A stretch of 64,000 nucleotides of DNA from Pseudomonas sp. Ga0074129 (GCA_001465025.1 LNDO01000043.1:1-64000), one strand, 5' to 3'. Positions 43,920 through 53,750 are shown, counted from the first letter of the stretch. Notes: a model not told the origin generated them from the sequence alone. Program-made: numbers and translations.

Positions 43920-46900
43920 CTAGCCTTGAGTCAGTGCGCTCGTTTTACAGCGGCTCTGGCTGTCAGATTGTAGGTAGGGCTGCAGAATCGGCGCCATGCC
44001 TTTGAGTACCTGCACGGGTAGTGCGGAGGTAAAGCGGAAGTTTTCAGCGCTACGTCCCGGGACAAAGGCGGTTAGCGTGCCGTAATGGTTTGGGCCCAGA
44101 TAGAACACGAAGGTGGCCGTGCGGTTCATTGCTCTGGAGCTCAACACGCGGCCACCTGTACCGACTGTTTCGATGCGGTTGTCACCGGTGCCGGTTTTGC
44201 CGCCCATTTTGAGCGGCTGGCCGTCGGGCTGTTGATAACTGCCCTGCAAGCGCCTGGCGGTGCCGTTTTCCACTACATCCGCCAGCGCGCTGCGTAACGC
44301 CGCAGCCACTTCAGCGGCCATGACACGGGTGCCTTCATTCTGATTACGCATCACCAAGGTGTCGTAAGGTGTGCCGGCAGCAAAGTGCAGGCTGTCGATG
44401 CGTGCAACGGGTTGGCGTATACCATCGTTTTGAATAATTCCCATCAGCTCGGCCAGCGCCGCTGGACGGTCGCCAGAGCTGCCAATTGCGGTGGCCAGTG
44501 ACGGCACCAGATGGCCAAAGGGATAGCCCAGGTTTTGCCAGCGTCGGTGAATATCCAGGAACGCTTCCACCTCCAACATGATGCGGATACGGCTGTCCCG
44601 TGCGCTTTTATGGCGGCTGCGAAAGAGCCAACCGTAAACCTCTTGGCGCTCTGCTTGGCTGGCGGCTACGGCGTCGCCAAAGCCGGCTTGCGGCTGTTGA
44701 TTCAGGTAGCTCAGTAGCCACAATTCCAGTGGGTGGACACGGGCGATATAGCCTTGATCAGGCAGGCTATAGCTGCCTGGGGCGTATTGCCGGTAAAGCT
44801 GACTGAGGCGCGAATCACTGAGTTGTTCTTGTGCCTGGTACTTGCGCAGGAAGGCCGCGAAACTGGCCTCATCGGCATGTGGGTACAGGTAACGATGTGC
44901 TGCCGCCAAGCGCGTGGGGGTGTGGCGCAGGCCATTCAGAAAGGTATCCAGGCGTTGTTGTTCCGGCTGGTCTTGGTACTTGCGCCAGAATCGCTGCAGA
45001 AAGCGGGTGCCTTCTCGGTCGGCAAATTCACTGAGATAAGCCTGTCGGCGCGGATCGTTATCGTCTTTGAGCAGTTCGGCGCTGTTATTGGGACCCTGGA
45101 AGGTGCTGTAGCGCACCAGGTCGCGCATCAGGCGGATGAACGGCAGGTTGAGCGATTCGCGCAGGGCGACACGAAGGCTGGCTACGCGTTGGTCATCTTC
45201 ACGGCGAAAATTGCTGAACGTGTGCAGGCCGCCGCCGGTAAAGAACTGTTCGTGGGGGCTGGCGGAATAGCGACGCTCCAAGGCGGCATCGAGCATGCTG
45301 GTCAAATCCGCACCGGGGTTGGCCTGCAAATAGGCGACTGCCCAGCGGGTGAGATTGTCTTGGGGGTTCACGGCATTTAACTCGGCGATACTTTGCCGGG
45401 CATGACGTTGGTGCAGTTCGGCTATCACTTCCAGGTAGGTGGCCAGCACCCGCAGCTTAGCGGTGGAACCGAGTTCAAGCTTGCTGCCTTCGTTGATGTC
45501 GAAGGGTTGGTCGGTGTTATCGGTTTGCACCCTTACTACGCTGCCATTTTGCGTGCGTTCGAAGAGGGTGAAGCTGTAACGCACGTCGGCGGTTTTTTCC
45601 GGTGACAGTAGGCGTTCGCCAAACAAACCGACTTGTCCGGCAAATTGCGGGTCAGCCAACTGCTGCAAATACTGACTTACGGCTTGCTGCAAATTGTTAT
45701 TCAGGGTGCTGGTGGCGCTCAGATCGAGGCGATCAAGGTCATACAACGGCATGTTGAGCAGGGCCGAAAGACGTGTACGCGAAACGCTGATGCCTTTGTT
45801 GCGCTCGACTGGCTGGATGTTCGGCTCCAGCGCCCAATCACGAAAGCTCAGCGATTGTCCCAGCGCCGCATCGCGCAATGGCGCGTCAATCAGCCCGCCG
45901 TTGGCCAGTAAGCGCAGGTGGCTGTCGGTCAATTTCGCCAGGTCATGACGGCCTTGCGCCAGATAATAGGAAGGGCGTCGCTGGGCAATCATCAGGGCAA
46001 GCACTTGGCGCAGGGCTAGGCCGCGATCAGCCGGGCTGGCACCTGCAGCGTTAGACGGATCAAGCAGCCGGTTGACCTGGATAAAGTCCGCACCAAACCA
46101 GATGCGCAGGCCATCGGCCAACCCGTGCACTTCGCCATGCCCCGGTGCGGCAGAAAGCGGCACGCTGTTGAGGTAGTCGCGCACGATGTTTTGTCGCACA
46201 GGCAATGTATTGGGGCCGCTTTGATAGGCGCGCACGCTGGCCGAGATCATCTGCTTGAGCTTTTCGTTGGCCGAGACAGTCAGGCCATCAGGTGAGTGGC
46301 GATACTTTTCCAGTTGGGTGGCCAAGGTACTGCCGCCAGCGGATTGCGCCTGCATGTCGAGTAGCTTACCGGCCTGCGACAGCGCGGCGATAACAAACCG
46401 TGGCCAGTCCACTGCCGGGTTGGCCGTTGGCTGGTTGGGGTCGAGCAGGGTGCGGTTCTCGATAAACAGCAAACTGTTGACCACTAAAGGCGGGATGTCG
46501 GTAAAGCTGGGGTAATGCTGTTGCGGGTAGCGAAACTGGTAAAACGGTGTGCCGGTGCAGTCATGGACGCGCAGGCCACTCTGGACTTTTTCCGCGTAGG
46601 GCACAAACAGCCCGCGTTGCGCGTAGTCGAGTAAGGCCGGAGAAAATTGCGCTTGGTGTTGCACGCTAAAGTCACGTTGCTGAAGGCGTTCCAGCATCAA
46701 GGGCAGGTGACTGTAACCCTGGCGTTTATCGAAGGGGCCTTCTTTAGGGTAGACAATGGCGTGGCTTGGACCGGGCTGAACGTCGTAGGTCAGGGTCTGG
46801 GCGTAACGACTGATTTCTTTCGATTGCAGGCGCGAGGTGCGCAGTTCATCCGAGATAAACAGGCCGGCAGCCGCCAGTAGCACAAGCACCAGCAACCAAA

Positions 46901-47003
46901 TGATCAGGGTCAGCACCCGCTGGTAAAAGCGTCCGGTCGCGAGTTGTTGTTGCCGTTGGCTGGCGCTGCCAGTCGTATGGTGGCGGTGTGTGCCCATCGT
47001 CAT
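43920..47003 (-). CDS. Large bifunctional penicillin-binding-type protein (GT51 + transpeptidase)
   Basis: A 1027-residue inner-membrane protein with one N-terminal helix (about 30-51). A glycosyltransferase-51 domain follows (likely catalytic E182 in FIENRTLLD, then AGGSTLATQLEKYR at 222-235). The transpeptidase domain has STAK (513-516), an SLN motif in RESLNLPF, and KMGGKTGTGDNRIE near the end. Both halves are divergent: the usual EDRRFYxHxG motif of GT51 is reduced to ENRTLLDPN, and large insertions separate the motifs. It is far longer than PBP1a/PBP1b (about 800). It is therefore probably an accessory or specialised peptidoglycan synthase. Confidence 0.82.
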   Translation of the reverse strand: MTMGTHRHHTTGSASQRQQQLATGRFYQRVLTLIIWLLVLVLLAAAGLFISDELRTSRLQSKEISRYAQTLTYDVQPGPSHAIVYPKEGPFDKRQGYSHLPLMLERLQQRDFSVQHQAQFSPALLDYAQRGLFVPYAEKVQSGLRVHDCTGTPFYQFRYPQQHYPSFTDIPPLVVNSLLFIENRTLLDPNQPTANPAVDWPRFVIAALSQAGKLLDMQAQSAGGSTLATQLEKYRHSPDGLTVSANEKLKQMISASVRAYQSGPNTLPVRQNIVRDYLNSVPLSAAPGHGEVHGLADGLRIWFGADFIQVNRLLDPSNAAGASPADRGLALRQVLALMIAQRRPSYYLAQGRHDLAKLTDSHLRLLANGGLIDAPLRDAALGQSLSFRDWALEPNIQPVERNKGISVSRTRLSALLNMPLYDLDRLDLSATSTLNNNLQQAVSQYLQQLADPQFAGQVGLFGERLLSPEKTADVRYSFTLFERTQNGSVVRVQTDNTDQPFDINEGSKLELGSTAKLRVLATYLEVIAELHQRHARQSIAELNAVNPQDNLTRWAVAYLQANPGADLTSMLDAALERRYSASPHEQFFTGGGLHTFSNFRREDDQRVASLRVALRESLNLPFIRLMRDLVRYSTFQGPNNSAELLKDDNDPRRQAYLSEFADREGTRFLQRFWRKYQDQPEQQRLDTFLNGLRHTPTRLAAAHRYLYPHADEASFAAFLRKYQAQEQLSDSRLSQLYRQYAPGSYSLPDQGYIARVHPLELWLLSYLNQQPQAGFGDAVAASQAERQEVYGWLFRSRHKSARDSRIRIMLEVEAFLDIHRRWQNLGYPFGHLVPSLATAIGSSGDRPAALAELMGIIQNDGIRQPVARIDSLHFAAGTPYDTLVMRNQNEGTRVMAAEVAAALRSALADVVENGTARRLQGSYQQPDGQPLKMGGKTGTGDNRIETVGTGGRVLSSRAMNRTATFVFYLGPNHYGTLTAFVPGRSAENFRFTSALPVQVLKGMAPILQPYLQSDSQSRCKTSALTQG

Positions 47004-47189
47004 TAAGCCTGTTACATGCGCTAAAGGGGTGCTGATTGCTCACAGAGAGCGTTCACAAAGTAGGCCGTAGTTTAACCCTTGGCATGCCGATGAGGCGGGA
47101 CGGGTTTGGCAGCTGCGGCTTTACATCGCTGGTTTAGGACGGATCGAGTCCCTAGATTCGAGCAGGTTTGCATCACAGGCGGATTAGCG

Positions 47190-47775
47190 ATGCAACGCGA
47201 CCACCGATAGCAACTGCGGCTTAGCTGGCAGGCCAATGCCGATGCCTGGACCGCTGCCGAGCGTGGGCAGCGTATCGAAAGTCGCCGCCTGGTGACTGAC
47301 GCCGCCATCCTGCAGACCATCCTGGCCCTTGCCCTGGCTCCCCTGCGCATTTTGGACTTGGGCTGTGGCGAAGGTTGGTTACGCCGAACTGCACACTCAC
47401 GCCGCGCAACTGGGCCAGTTTGATCTGTTAGTGTGCAATTTCGCCCTGCTGGAGGAGCCGCTTGCTCCTACCCTAATTGCCCTGCACCGATTGCTAGTCA
47501 GCGATGGCAGTCTGCTGATTCAATCCTTGCACTCCTTGCACTCCTTGCACTCCTTGCACTCCTTGCACTCCTGGCGCGCCTGCCATGACGCCCATTACCG
47601 CGACGGCTGGCGAGTAGAGGCATTCGCCTGTTTGGGTGAGGGTTTTGCCGAGCCGATGCTCTGGTTCTTTCGCACACTGGAATCATGGCTGGCGCTGTTC
47701 AGCGAAACCGGCTGGCGTTTGCAGTGGCTGCAGGAGCCGCTGCACTTGCTCAGCTCTGGGCGTGAGGCCGCTTAA
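47190..47775 (+). pseudogene. Class I SAM-dependent methyltransferase, decayed
   Basis: The frame from ATG 47190 meets a TAG at 47208-47210 after six codons. It then reads QLRLSWQANADAWTAAERGQ, LVTDAAILQTILALA and the SAM motif RILDLGCGEGWL (about 47350-47380) before leaving frame. The rest is in another frame: QLGQFDLLVCNFALLEEP, then a 9-bp repeat, then YRDGWRVEAFACLGEGFAEP, ending at 47775. Some 60 residues expected between the SAM motif and QFDLLV are missing. So there is a nonsense codon plus an internal deletion with frameshift. The intact family members are about 220 residues. Confidence 0.78.
47524..47568. repeat. 9-bp microsatellite, 5 copies
   Basis: Five perfect tandem copies of TCCTTGCAC, followed by a partial sixth (TCCT). 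In the decayed methyltransferase frame they encode Ser-Leu-His repeats where one copy would be expected. This probably arose by slippage after the gene lost function. Confidence 0.95.
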
Positions 47776-47842
47776 CGATGCTGCGGCCTGAGTTGCGGTC
47801 ATCAAGCGTGCGCCCAGGCCGGTGCCGACCGGGGCGCGTTGC

Positions 47843-50800
47843 TTAGGGCGTGCGTTGCAGTTCAGCCTTACCCGTGTTGCTGGCCAGCAGGTGTTCGGGC
47901 AGGTCGAGCAAGTCGTCGTCGAAGGTTTCCAGTGGTGGCGGGCGGCGCTCGAAGCGTGAACCGAGCACCAATAGGCAGGGTGTCAGCAGCAACGTCAGCA
48001 CGGTGGCAAAGCTCAGGCCGCCGGCAATGGCGCTGGACAGTTGCGTCCACCATTGGGTCGAGGGCGCGCCCACCCCCAGGCTGGGGGTCAGCAGGTCGAC
48101 GTTAATGCCCACCACCATCGGCACCAGGCCCAGCACCGTGGTCACGGCGGTGAGCAATACTGGGCGCAATCGCAGGCTACCGGTTTCCAGCGCCGCCGCA
48201 CGCGGTTCAAGCCCTTGCCGGCGCAGTTGGTTGTAGGTGTCGATCAGGATGATGTTGTTGTTCACCACAATACCGGCCAGGGCGATCAGGCCCATGCCGA
48301 CCATGACAATGCCAAACGACTGGCCGTTGATCAGCAAACCCAGCAGCACCCCGGCCGTGGACAGCACGATGGCCGACAAGACCAGCAGCGCCTGAAAGAT
48401 GCTGTTGAACTGGGTGACCAGGATGATGAACATCAAGAAGATCGCCACCGCAAAGGCGGTGCCTAAGAAGGTGGCGGCCTCACGCTGGTCCGCTGCTTCG
48501 CCGGCAAACTTCACTTGCACATCGGCTGGCACGTCGCCCATGGCTTCGCGCAGGGCTTGTAGGCGTTCATCCAACTGCGCCCCGGCTGCCAGGTCGGCCT
48601 GTAAGGTGATGGTGCGGTTGCCATCGACCCGGCGCAGGGTGCCGACTTTGGGCGCTTGCTGCAGGGTGACAAAGTTACCCAGCGGCACTTGCCCGGCCGG
48701 GGTGTTGAGGGTCAGGCGGCCGAGTTGATCTAGCGAGCGCCAGTTGGCCGGCAGCCGCACGCGGATGTCCACTTCATCGGTGGCATCTTCCGGCCGATAG
48801 GTGGCCAGCTTCAGGCCATTGGTGACCATCTGCACCGCGTTGCCTACGCTCAGCACGTCTGCACCGAAGCGCGCGGCGGCCTCGCGGTCTACTTCAATGC
48901 GCCATTCAATGCCGGGCAGGGCGCGGTCATCTTCGATGTCCTTGAATCCGCCCAATCGCTGCATGGTCTGGCGAACCTCGTCGACCCACTGGTCAGCGGT
49001 GTCCGGGTTTATGGCACTGATCTGCAGTTTGACCGGTTTGCCGCTGCTGGGGCCTTCTTCCTGTTTGCGGAACTCCAGCACCACGCCGGGAATGTCCGCT
49101 GTGCGAGTGCTCATGTCGGCCAAAATCTCTGTGGCTGAGCGCCTCTCGTACCACTCCACAAACTGAAATTGCAGGGTGCCGATCACGTCCGCACCGAGCT
49201 GGCTGTCTGGTTGGGCGAGTGAGCGTGCGTACAATGCCTTGACCTCACTCATGCCGAGCAGGCGTTTTTCCACCCGTTGTAGCAACACATCTTTCTCCTG
49301 CACGGATAAGTCGCCGCGTGCGCGCACCCAGATCTGTGCGCTTTCCGGCTCGACTTCCGGGAAGAACTCCACGCCGTGGTTGAAGCGCCCGTAGGCGGTG
49401 TAGATCAAGGCAATCAAGGCGAGCATGCCGAGCAGGGTCAGGCCCGGTCGCTTGAGTAGGGCGTTCAGTAAGCGGCGATAACCGAGGGCGCTGCGGCCTG
49501 GTTGGGTAGCTTGTGGCAGCGGTTGGCCACCGCCTGTGACTGCACCCAACACCGGGAGAAACACCAGGGCCATGGCCAGCGATGCCAGCAGGCAGAGAAT
49601 CACCGTGGCCGGCAGGTATTTCATGAATTGGCCGACCACACCTGGCCAAAACAACAGCGGCAGAAATACCACCAGTGTGGTGGCGGTGGAGGCAATCACC
49701 GGCCACGCCATGCGCGTGGCGGCATTGGCCCAGGCCTGACGAGGGCTTTGCCCTTGATGCAGGTAACGGTCGGCCAGTTCGGAGACCACAATCGCGCCAT
49801 CGACCAGCATGCCCGCGACCAGAATCAGGCTGAACAGCACCACAGTATTGAGGGTAAAGCCGAGCATCCAGATCAGCAGAATACCGGTCAAAAATGCCCC
49901 GGGAATCGTCAGCCCCACCAGTAGTGCTGAGCGCATGCCCATACAGGCCACCACCAGAATCAGCACCAGCACGATGGCCGTCATCACGTTGCTGAGCAGG
50001 TCGCTGAGCATGCTTTGCACCTGCTGCGACTGGTCCATGATGTAGCTGATCTGCAGGTCCGCCGGCAGCATGGGCTGCGCTTTGCTCATCAGCGCCTTGA
50101 CCTGCTCAATGGTGTCGATGATGTTCGCGCCGCTGCGCTTGGAAACCTCCAGCACCACGGCCGGCTGGCCATTGATGCGTGCATAACCCGTGGGGTCTTT
50201 GAAGGTGCGGTGAATGGTGGCGACATCGCCAAAGGTCACCACACTGCCGGCCACTACTTTGATTGGCATGGACAGCACGTCGTCGAGGTCTTCGATCACG
50301 CCGGGTACTTTCATGCTCATACGGCCCGCCCCGGTGTCCAGGCTGCCGGCGGCGACCAGGCGGTTATTGCGGCTGACCAGATTGAACAGCTCGGTGTAGT
50401 CGATGCCGTAACTGTCGAGCACCTGCGGGTCGACGATGATCTCCAGCAGGTCTTCGCGGTCGCCGCCGATTTCCACTGAGAGCACTTCGGCAATGCCTTC
50501 AACGTTCTCTTTCAAGCGGCGGGCGATGTAGACCAATTCGGTTTCGGCAATCGGCCCGGAGAGGCCAATCGACAGCACCGGGAACAGCGCCACGTTGACT
50601 TCGTTGACGGTCGGTTCATCGGCTTCGTCGGGCAGTTTGCTGCGTGCGGTGTCGACTTTTTCACGCACATCGGCCAAGGCGGTTTTAGCGTCAAAACCAG
50701 CATCAAATTCGAGGGTCACCGAGGCATGGCCTTCGCTGGCCATGGAGCGCATTTCCTTGATCCCTTCAAGGCTGCGCAACTCCTGCTCCAGCGGCCGTAC

Positions 50801-50992
50801 CAGCAGGCGCTCGGCGTCTTCCGGGCTGATGCCTTCCAAGCTCACCGATACGTAAATGATCGGAATGCTGACGTCGGGGTTGGCTTCCTTGGGGATGGCG
50901 AAATACGCGCCTAGCCCACCGATCATCAGAAAAGCCAACACCAGCAAGCTGGTGCGGCTGCGGTCGAGCGCTGCGGCAATCAGGCCGTGCAT
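47843..50992 (-). CDS. RND efflux pump inner-membrane subunit
   Basis: A 1049-residue, twelve-helix RND transporter with two large periplasmic loops. It starts MHGLIAAALDRSRTSLLVLAF (ATG 50992), has YFAIPKEANPDVSIP (typical of the branch that is neither AcrB- nor CzcA-like), and FSLILVAGMLVDGAIVVSE in helix 4. AcrB has two aspartates at that place (VDDAI); here the second is glycine, so the proton path differs. It ends with a long charged tail. It begins one base after the stop of the adaptor subunit. No outer-membrane partner is encoded beside it. Confidence 0.92.
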   Translation of the reverse strand: MHGLIAAALDRSRTSLLVLAFLMIGGLGAYFAIPKEANPDVSIPIIYVSVSLEGISPEDAERLLVRPLEQELRSLEGIKEMRSMASEGHASVTLEFDAGFDAKTALADVREKVDTARSKLPDEADEPTVNEVNVALFPVLSIGLSGPIAETELVYIARRLKENVEGIAEVLSVEIGGDREDLLEIIVDPQVLDSYGIDYTELFNLVSRNNRLVAAGSLDTGAGRMSMKVPGVIEDLDDVLSMPIKVVAGSVVTFGDVATIHRTFKDPTGYARINGQPAVVLEVSKRSGANIIDTIEQVKALMSKAQPMLPADLQISYIMDQSQQVQSMLSDLLSNVMTAIVLVLILVVACMGMRSALLVGLTIPGAFLTGILLIWMLGFTLNTVVLFSLILVAGMLVDGAIVVSELADRYLHQGQSPRQAWANAATRMAWPVIASTATTLVVFLPLLFWPGVVGQFMKYLPATVILCLLASLAMALVFLPVLGAVTGGGQPLPQATQPGRSALGYRRLLNALLKRPGLTLLGMLALIALIYTAYGRFNHGVEFFPEVEPESAQIWVRARGDLSVQEKDVLLQRVEKRLLGMSEVKALYARSLAQPDSQLGADVIGTLQFQFVEWYERRSATEILADMSTRTADIPGVVLEFRKQEEGPSSGKPVKLQISAINPDTADQWVDEVRQTMQRLGGFKDIEDDRALPGIEWRIEVDREAAARFGADVLSVGNAVQMVTNGLKLATYRPEDATDEVDIRVRLPANWRSLDQLGRLTLNTPAGQVPLGNFVTLQQAPKVGTLRRVDGNRTITLQADLAAGAQLDERLQALREAMGDVPADVQVKFAGEAADQREAATFLGTAFAVAIFLMFIILVTQFNSIFQALLVLSAIVLSTAGVLLGLLINGQSFGIVMVGMGLIALAGIVVNNNIILIDTYNQLRRQGLEPRAAALETGSLRLRPVLLTAVTTVLGLVPMVVGINVDLLTPSLGVGAPSTQWWTQLSSAIAGGLSFATVLTLLLTPCLLVLGSRFERRPPPLETFDDDLLDLPEHLLASNTGKAELQRTP

Positions 50993-50993
50993 A

Positions 50994-52091
50994 TCAGCGG
51001 CTCCCTTCGGCCAGTTGGCTGATGACTTCTTCGCCCGCCTCGACAAAACCTTGGCCGAGGATGATCAGCGCGACTTTTTCCGGCAAACCGCTGACCCACG
51101 CGCCTTGGTTGTTCACGCTGAGCAACTGCACCGGAGTGAATTCGACCCGTTGTGCGTCATTGACCCACTTGACCCCATGGCGACCGGCTTTATCCAAGCT
51201 GAGCAGGGCCGGCGAGAGGCGATGTGCCAGGGTTTCCCCGGTTTGAATGTGCAAGGTGGCGCTGGCCCCGGCCAGGCGCAACGCCTCGGGGTTATCGACT
51301 TTGACTTCAATACGGAAGCTGCGTGAGCCAGGATCGGCGGCCGCCGCAATAAAGTGCAACTCGCCTTGCAGATTGCGCCCATCGAGCAACTCGACGCGCA
51401 CGGGCTGGCCCAGTTTGAGCTGGGTTACGTCTTGCTGCGCGATCTGCGCACTGACTTTCAGTTGGCCGATGTCCACCAGGGTCAGCAGGCTTTGTCCTGG
51501 CTGGAGGAAATCGCCCAGTTCCACCATGCGCTGGTCATAAATACCGGCAAAGGGGGCGTTGATCGTGGTGTTGCTCAGCTCAATGCGCGCAAGATCCAGT
51601 TCGGCGCGGGCTTTGGCCAGTTCGCTTTGCAGGCGGATCAGCTCGTTGGCGGACACCAGCTTGCGTTCACGCAAACGCTCAGCCGCGCTGACATCCGCAG
51701 CGCGCTGGCGCACATCGGCTTCACCTTTGGCCACTTGGGCTGGGCGGTTGTCGGTAGACAGGCTCAGCAGGCGCTGCCCCTGTTTGACCGTACTGCCTTT
51801 GTCCTGATCCAAGCGCTGCACGGTGCCGCTGATTTGCGCGCGTAACTCGACCCGGCGCCAAGCTTCTATCTGGCCTTGAACCACATGCTGGCGCTGCATG
51901 GGTTCAGCTTGCAGCCACTGCACCTGAACGCTGGTCAGCTCTTGCTCGGGTGAAGGCGCATCGGCGCTGGCGGTCTCCTGGGCCTTGAATACGCCGCCGC
52001 TGAACAGCCACAACAGCAATAGCACGGTGATGGCGACGGCAATCAACCAGGGACGTTTGGACAACTGACTGAACATGGCGGATTTACTCAT
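50994..52091 (-). CDS. RND efflux pump periplasmic adaptor subunit
   Basis: A 365-residue membrane fusion protein with an N-terminal anchor (WLIAVAITVLLLLWLFSGG). Lipoyl-like halves flank a coiled-coil hairpin (QGQIEAWRRVELRAQISGTV; KGEADVRQRAADVSAAERLRE), followed by beta-barrel and membrane-proximal parts. It links the RND pump to an outer-membrane channel. Start taken at ATG 52091 (MSKSAMFSQL), overlapping the end of the tetR-type gene by 8 bases; MFSQL at 52076 is an alternative. Part of the regulator-adaptor-pump operon. Confidence 0.92.
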   Translation of the reverse strand: MSKSAMFSQLSKRPWLIAVAITVLLLLWLFSGGVFKAQETASADAPSPEQELTSVQVQWLQAEPMQRQHVVQGQIEAWRRVELRAQISGTVQRLDQDKGSTVKQGQRLLSLSTDNRPAQVAKGEADVRQRAADVSAAERLRERKLVSANELIRLQSELAKARAELDLARIELSNTTINAPFAGIYDQRMVELGDFLQPGQSLLTLVDIGQLKVSAQIAQQDVTQLKLGQPVRVELLDGRNLQGELHFIAAAADPGSRSFRIEVKVDNPEALRLAGASATLHIQTGETLAHRLSPALLSLDKAGRHGVKWVNDAQRVEFTPVQLLSVNNQGAWVSGLPEKVALIILGQGFVEAGEEVISQLAEGSR

Positions 52092-52740
52092 GGCGAGAAG
52101 GGTGAGCCAGCAGGTCGGCGGCTTGGGTGCGCAGGCCAGCAATGATGAAGTCGCTGACGCGGGCGAAGTATTCGTGCAAGGAAATTGGCTCGGCCCAGTG
52201 GGCGAAACCACCGGAGGCGATGCGCGCCATCACACCGTTAACGCAAGCTTCGACACCCCACAGCAGGTTTTGACAATCCGCTTGGGTGAGTGCCTGGTTA
52301 TTCAAGGTGACGCTGAGCATGTCGCGGAAAAACGCCTGGTACTGCCGCTCGATATCAAAAAACTGCAGGCGATAGGGGGCTTCGAGGCGTTCTTGAAAGT
52401 CCGGTCGGTCGCAGTGCAGGCACAGTTGGGTGTGGATCGGGTTGTCCAGCATCAGCTCAAACGAGCGCCGGATCACCTGGCGCATGGCCTCTTGCGGCGC
52501 ACTGGTCGCATGCAAGGCGCGAAGCTCATGCAGGTTTTGCAGGCTGTTGTCGAGCACCAGGCGCGCATACAACGCTTCCTTGCTGGGGAAGTGTTTATAC
52601 ACCGTGCCTTTACCAATACCGGCGGCGATGGCCACCTCGGCAATGGTGACGCGGTCCCAGGGGGATTCGCTGAACAACTGGCGGGCCGCCGTGAGAATGG
52701 CATTTTCCCGTTGCTCGAAAAGTTGATCTTGAAGGCGCAT
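52084..52740 (-). CDS. TetR-family regulator of the efflux operon
   Basis: A 218-residue regulator with an N-terminal helix-turn-helix (ILTAARQLFSESPWDRVTIA and IGKGTVYKHFPSKEALYARL) and a ligand-binding C-terminal half with cysteines in CLHCDRPD and ADCQNLLWGVEACV. First gene of the operon with adaptor and pump. It should repress its own transcription by binding the two TGAC(C/T)-N3-GGTCA palindromes immediately upstream; a pump substrate would release it. Assignment of ligand is not possible. Confidence 0.9.
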   Translation of the reverse strand: MRLQDQLFEQRENAILTAARQLFSESPWDRVTIAEVAIAAGIGKGTVYKHFPSKEALYARLVLDNSLQNLHELRALHATSAPQEAMRQVIRRSFELMLDNPIHTQLCLHCDRPDFQERLEAPYRLQFFDIERQYQAFFRDMLSVTLNNQALTQADCQNLLWGVEACVNGVMARIASGGFAHWAEPISLHEYFARVSDFIIAGLRTQAADLLAHPSRHE

Positions 52741-52756
52741 AAACGAAGCTTCTACT

Positions 52757-52797
52757 GATTGTGACCGTTGGTCATGCTATGACTGTTGGTCACAATC
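52757..52797. promoter_or_regulatory. Tandem palindromic operators of the TetR-type regulator
   Basis: Two inverted repeats lie back to back: TGACC-GTT-GGTCA (52762-52774) and TGACT-GTT-GGTCA (52780-52792), centres 18 bp apart. The outermost bases also pair as GATTGTGACC/GGTCACAATC (52757-52766 with 52788-52797). The block lies 17-57 bases upstream of the regulator's ATG, where it would cover the promoter. Confidence 0.8.
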
Positions 52798-52832
52798 AGC
52801 AAGCGAGGAGATGTAACAGGCTGTGCGGTTTT

Positions 52833-53750
52833 TCAGCGCGCCACGCTGACCCCTTCCAGATTGGCAAAGGAGGTGTCCTTGGCGGTCAGTAGAAAGTCAC
52901 GCATAAACGGTGCATCGAGCATGTCGGTGCGGATGCCGGCATACAGGGTGGCAAACAGGCCTTTCTCGCCTAAGCGCTTGGCGCTGACATAACCGCGCGA
53001 GCTGTATTCATGCAGCGCCCAGTTGGGCAGGCCGCACACGCCACGGCCACTGGCCACCAGTTGCATCATCATTACCGTCAGCTCTGAGGTGCGCACTTGC
53101 GCGGGCTCGATATCGGCCGGCTCCAGAAACCGGGTGAAGATATCCAGTCGGTCACGTTCCACCGGGTAGGTGATCAGGGTCTCTGTGGCCAGATCGTGCG
53201 GCCTGATGCAGGGCTTGCTGGCCAGCGGATGTTGATTGGCCACGGCCAGCATGGCCTCGTAGGTAAACAGCGGCACATAGGTGATGCCGGCCAGCTCAAT
53301 TGGGTCGCTGGTCACCACCAGATCGAGATCGCCACGGGCCAGCGCGGGTAGCGGGGCGAAGGAGAAACCGGAAGCCAGGTCCAGCTCCACTTCGGGCCAG
53401 GCGTCGCGGAACTGGTCGATGGTCGGCATCAGCCACTGGAAGCAGCTGTGGCATTCGATGGCCATGTGCAAACGCCCGGCGGTGCCGCCTGCCAACCGCG
53501 CCAAATCCCGCTCGGCACTGCGCAGCATTGGCAGCAGCGTATCGGCCAGTTGCAGCAAACGCAGGCCCGCGCTGGTAAAGCGCACCGGCTTGGTTTTGCG
53601 CACAAACAGCGGCATGCCCAGGCGTTCTTCCAGCTCCTTGAATTGATGCGAGAGTGCCGACTGGGTGAGGTGCAGGCGCTCGGCGGCATCCACCAGGCTT
53701 TCACTTTCGCGCAGGGCATGCAGGGTTTTCAGGTGGCGTAGTTCGAGCAT
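52833..53750 (-). CDS. metR: LysR-family regulator MetR
   Basis: A 305-residue LysR protein: helix-turn-helix in the first 60 residues (LVDAAERLHLTQSALSHQFK) and a regulator domain with GRLHMAIECHSCFQWLMPTI and GVCGLPNWALHEY. The CHSCFQWL segment and divergent placement to metE identify MetR, which activates metE and other methionine genes with homocysteine as co-effector. Start at ATG 53750. Between it and metE lie a REP pair and about 120 bases of control region. Confidence 0.92.
   Translation of the reverse strand: MLELRHLKTLHALRESESLVDAAERLHLTQSALSHQFKELEERLGMPLFVRKTKPVRFTSAGLRLLQLADTLLPMLRSAERDLARLAGGTAGRLHMAIECHSCFQWLMPTIDQFRDAWPEVELDLASGFSFAPLPALARGDLDLVVTSDPIELAGITYVPLFTYEAMLAVANQHPLASKPCIRPHDLATETLITYPVERDRLDIFTRFLEPADIEPAQVRTSELTVMMMQLVASGRGVCGLPNWALHEYSSRGYVSAKRLGEKGLFATLYAGIRTDMLDAPFMRDFLLTAKDTSFANLEGVSVAR

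Noticed and set aside
47329..47775. The 148-codon frame with Ser-Leu-His repeats as a new protein
   Set aside because: Its C-terminal half is clearly the end of a methyltransferase whose start lies in another frame, so it is part of a pseudogene.
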